64,000 nt of DNA from Crotophaga sulcirostris (taxonomy: Eukaryota > Chordata > Aves > Cuculiformes > Crotophagidae): the NCBI GenBank assembly GCA_013397455.1, contig VYZB01000282.1, positions 260,466 to 324,465 of the forward strand, given 5' to 3'. A program made the translations under genes and the position numbers. Under the pieces are notes generated by a model. That model made no database searches and had not been told where the DNA came from. It was given only the letters and a program-made list of their open reading frames with translations. Shown piece after piece: positions 61,978 through 64,000 of the stretch. Each line of letters starts with the position of its first letter. The stretch's first letter is position 1.

Positions 61978-62075
61978 ACCAAGGTGGAGAGGAAAAGTAA
62001 TTTGTTTAAAGGCTACAGGAAGAGTAATTTTCAGAACTGGGACTATAGCTCTGGAAATGCTGGTCACTGAGGACC
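61978..62075 (-). mobile_element. MIR-type SINE fragment, reverse orientation
   Basis: GTGGAGAGGAAAAGTAATTT, GTTTAAAGGCTACAGGAAGA and TTTTCAGAACTGGGACTATA follow, in order, the reverse MIR core blocks GAGAGGTTAAGTAACTTGCC, CAAGGTCACACAGCTAGTAA and GCAGAGCTGGGATTCGAACC. Divergence is high, as expected for a repeat of this age. Confidence 0.5.
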
Positions 62076-64000
62076 ACACTTCTGCCTGGCGTCCCTGCCA
62101 GATGCGCTGTTTTTATAACCGCAGTGCTGACACTCCTCTCATCTGAGAGCAGCTCAGTTTTTCTTCTGGCTGCATGCTTTCCACAAGCATGTCAACGAGC
62201 TTGCTGAGTCAGTTGGGAAGGTGTCAGGACAGGAACAGTACAGAGTAGTAATTAAGAAATAAGGACTCTTGAGGGGACATTTCATTGTGAGCTTTTCCTT
62301 CAAAAATGCCCCTTCTTTTTCTCACAGTCTATCTCCCATAAAAGCTGCATCACCTTTTCAAAATTCCCAGATGTTTCACTCAAAACATCAAGAACACAAT
62401 GCAGATCTTGGACTCTTCCCATCCATGCCAAAAATATACAGTATTTACTACTGATCCAAGTGGCTGTGTTGTTTAACTGCTTAAAGATTGTAGGTCTCAC
62501 AATTCTTCAAACTGTGTTAAATGTCGTCAAGTTAAATCAGCAGCAGTGCTTTTTAAATATCAGGATTTGATCTATCTGGAGTCAACAGTTGAACAGCAGC
62601 CACATTAAAATCTGAGCAATGACGACCTCAGAGTGATGTATATTTATCATGTTCTGGATTTCCTGGCACACTGAAGCCACGGGGGAAAACCTGCCGAACT
62701 GGTCCAGCTCTGAGCTTAACGCTCCAATTAAAACACTTGCTTTAAAAAACACTTAAATCTGTCCTCTAACTTGGAAGGCACTTCACAACTTTTCTGTCTC
62801 AAAAATGAGCAATGTTAATGAGTTCTAGGTAGGGGCTGCAAGCCAACTGGAAGGTGCTTCTCAGCAGCAGGGAATTCTTGTCCGTATACTCACAGGGGCA
62901 CAAGGAAGCAGCTGCTGAGAAAGGGAAATATATGTTCAAGAAAATATTAGCAACAAGCAGCTGGGAAAAGGCGCAATTGAGCTGTCAGATGGATGACTTC
63001 ATGACTGCAGCTTTGCTCTCCTGCACCTTGGCAGTCCCACTGTTAGCTGGGGTAGACACTCCACAGGGGAGCAGAAGGAGTTTCTGGTCATCTGCACGTT
63101 GTAAATGAGCTGGTAAACTGGGATGTGGACGTAGAAGGTGCTTTGATGGGGAAAGCACAACTAGGGTGGGAGCTGAGCACTTCTGTCTCTCTTCTAAATG
63201 TTTTTAAGTCTAGTCTTGAAAGGGAAACATACTGTGAAGTGTGCAGATATAGTCCAAAGATGTGAGAGCTCATAGGAAGCATGGCAATGCTTTCTAAAGG
63301 GGGGAAGCTCTTTCAAGGAGAGTAATGATGTTTACCAAGTCATGTACCTGCACTAGGGCAACAAAAAGTGGAAAGCTCTGCCTTCCTCTTTCCACAGTCA
63401 ATCATATGATGGGGAGCTAATTTTTCTTCCCAATTTCAGGACTGCAGTTTAGGATTTAGGTCACAGTGTTGGCAAAACCAAACAACAGCCCATGAAAAAC
63501 ACCAGTGATGTTTTTCCCTATCTGCAGTGTCCATTTCTTTGACTCTCTCTGATAATGTTGGGTTGTGTGAGGTTAAATTTCCCTTCTCTGAATCCTACAC
63601 TTTACCTGTGGCTGAAAAAAAAGAAAATAAACATTTTGACCACGGTGATCTGCCCAGCCAATTGATCCGGGTGAGGTCTAGCATGGTAAATCCTTGCTAC
63701 ATCTACAAAACAGCCCGACTATGTTTTCTTTTTCTTTCTGTTATACATATTACATATTTCATGGATATGATGAGATGAGTGTGGAGTATATTGATTTTCC
63801 ACTTATCACCACACATAGGATCCTCAGACTTTGGTGTCAGTATTATGGAACTGATGCATACCTCTGCATTTAGTTCTCATCAGACTGAAAAGGTTGCATG
63901 ACTTGACTTTTCATTGTTAAATGTGAAAAGGTCTTGAGAGGAGGGTGAATGGCACTGTGAAGCCATCTGTCATCTAGTCCCTGTCCACCAACTGCTGGAA
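62076..64000. other. Non-coding sequence to window end, no gene seen
   Basis: Short frames only (up to 84 codons), none recognised. No CR1 signature. Confidence 0.55.

Noticed and set aside
1..64000. Endogenous retrovirus or other viral insertion
   Set aside because: No paired LTRs, primer-binding site, protease or reverse transcriptase motif of retroviral type was seen. The only reverse-transcriptase-related sequence is CR1.

Overview
This window looks like avian nuclear DNA from a gene-poor, AT-rich region, either intergenic or inside a very large intron. The main evidence is nine recognisable CR1 non-LTR retrotransposon pieces. They carry the bird-type 3' ends (tandem ATTCTATG, ATTCTGTG or ATACTGTG octamers) and the CR1 ORF2 C-terminal signature [14 protein letters not shown] / [18 protein letters not shown]. 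There is no Alu, B1 or mammalian L1, no operon structure and no bacterial coding density. The species cannot be named from this sequence.

No protein-coding gene can be supported. Reading frames are almost all under 110 codons, lie on both strands, and lack homology I recognise. The longest, 186 codons at 21090-21650, is a CR1 ORF2 remnant. A few longer frames (26341-26848, 41942-42379, 47429-47863) are listed only as weak candidates. I see no rRNA, tRNA, CRISPR array, endogenous retrovirus or other viral remnant.

Layout: 1-3198 is a 12-bp-period pyrimidine repeat and then unique sequence. A CR1 copy at 3199-3474 runs straight into a TA microsatellite. Unique AT-rich sequence fills 3512-19580. 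An assembly gap sits at 19581-19668 against a (CTTTT)n tract. From 21068 to 24673 lie four repeats: two forward CR1 copies, one reverse CR1 copy facing tail-to-tail, and a decayed palindromic element. From 24674 to 32032 there is a 44-bp tandem duplication, a reverse MIR, a (TCAC)n microsatellite and a candidate conserved non-coding block. From 32033 to 34034 there is a forward CR1 copy, a MIR split by a nested palindromic element, and a second CR1 3' end. From 34330 to 36980 lie two long repeat-free stretches that look like conserved non-coding elements. Two more palindromic elements follow at 38625 and 40000. A second gap is at 45566-45655. From 55734 to 56925 a CR1 3' end of one age abuts a much older CR1 ORF2 endonuclease segment, both on the minus strand. 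The right end holds another forward CR1 and one or two faint reverse MIRs.

The window therefore records layered transposition (MIR, then palindromic elements, then successive CR1 subfamilies) with possible regulatory islands between. I found no new gene system. The items most worth checking are the nested MIR insertion, the CR1 endonuclease fossil and the conserved-element candidates.
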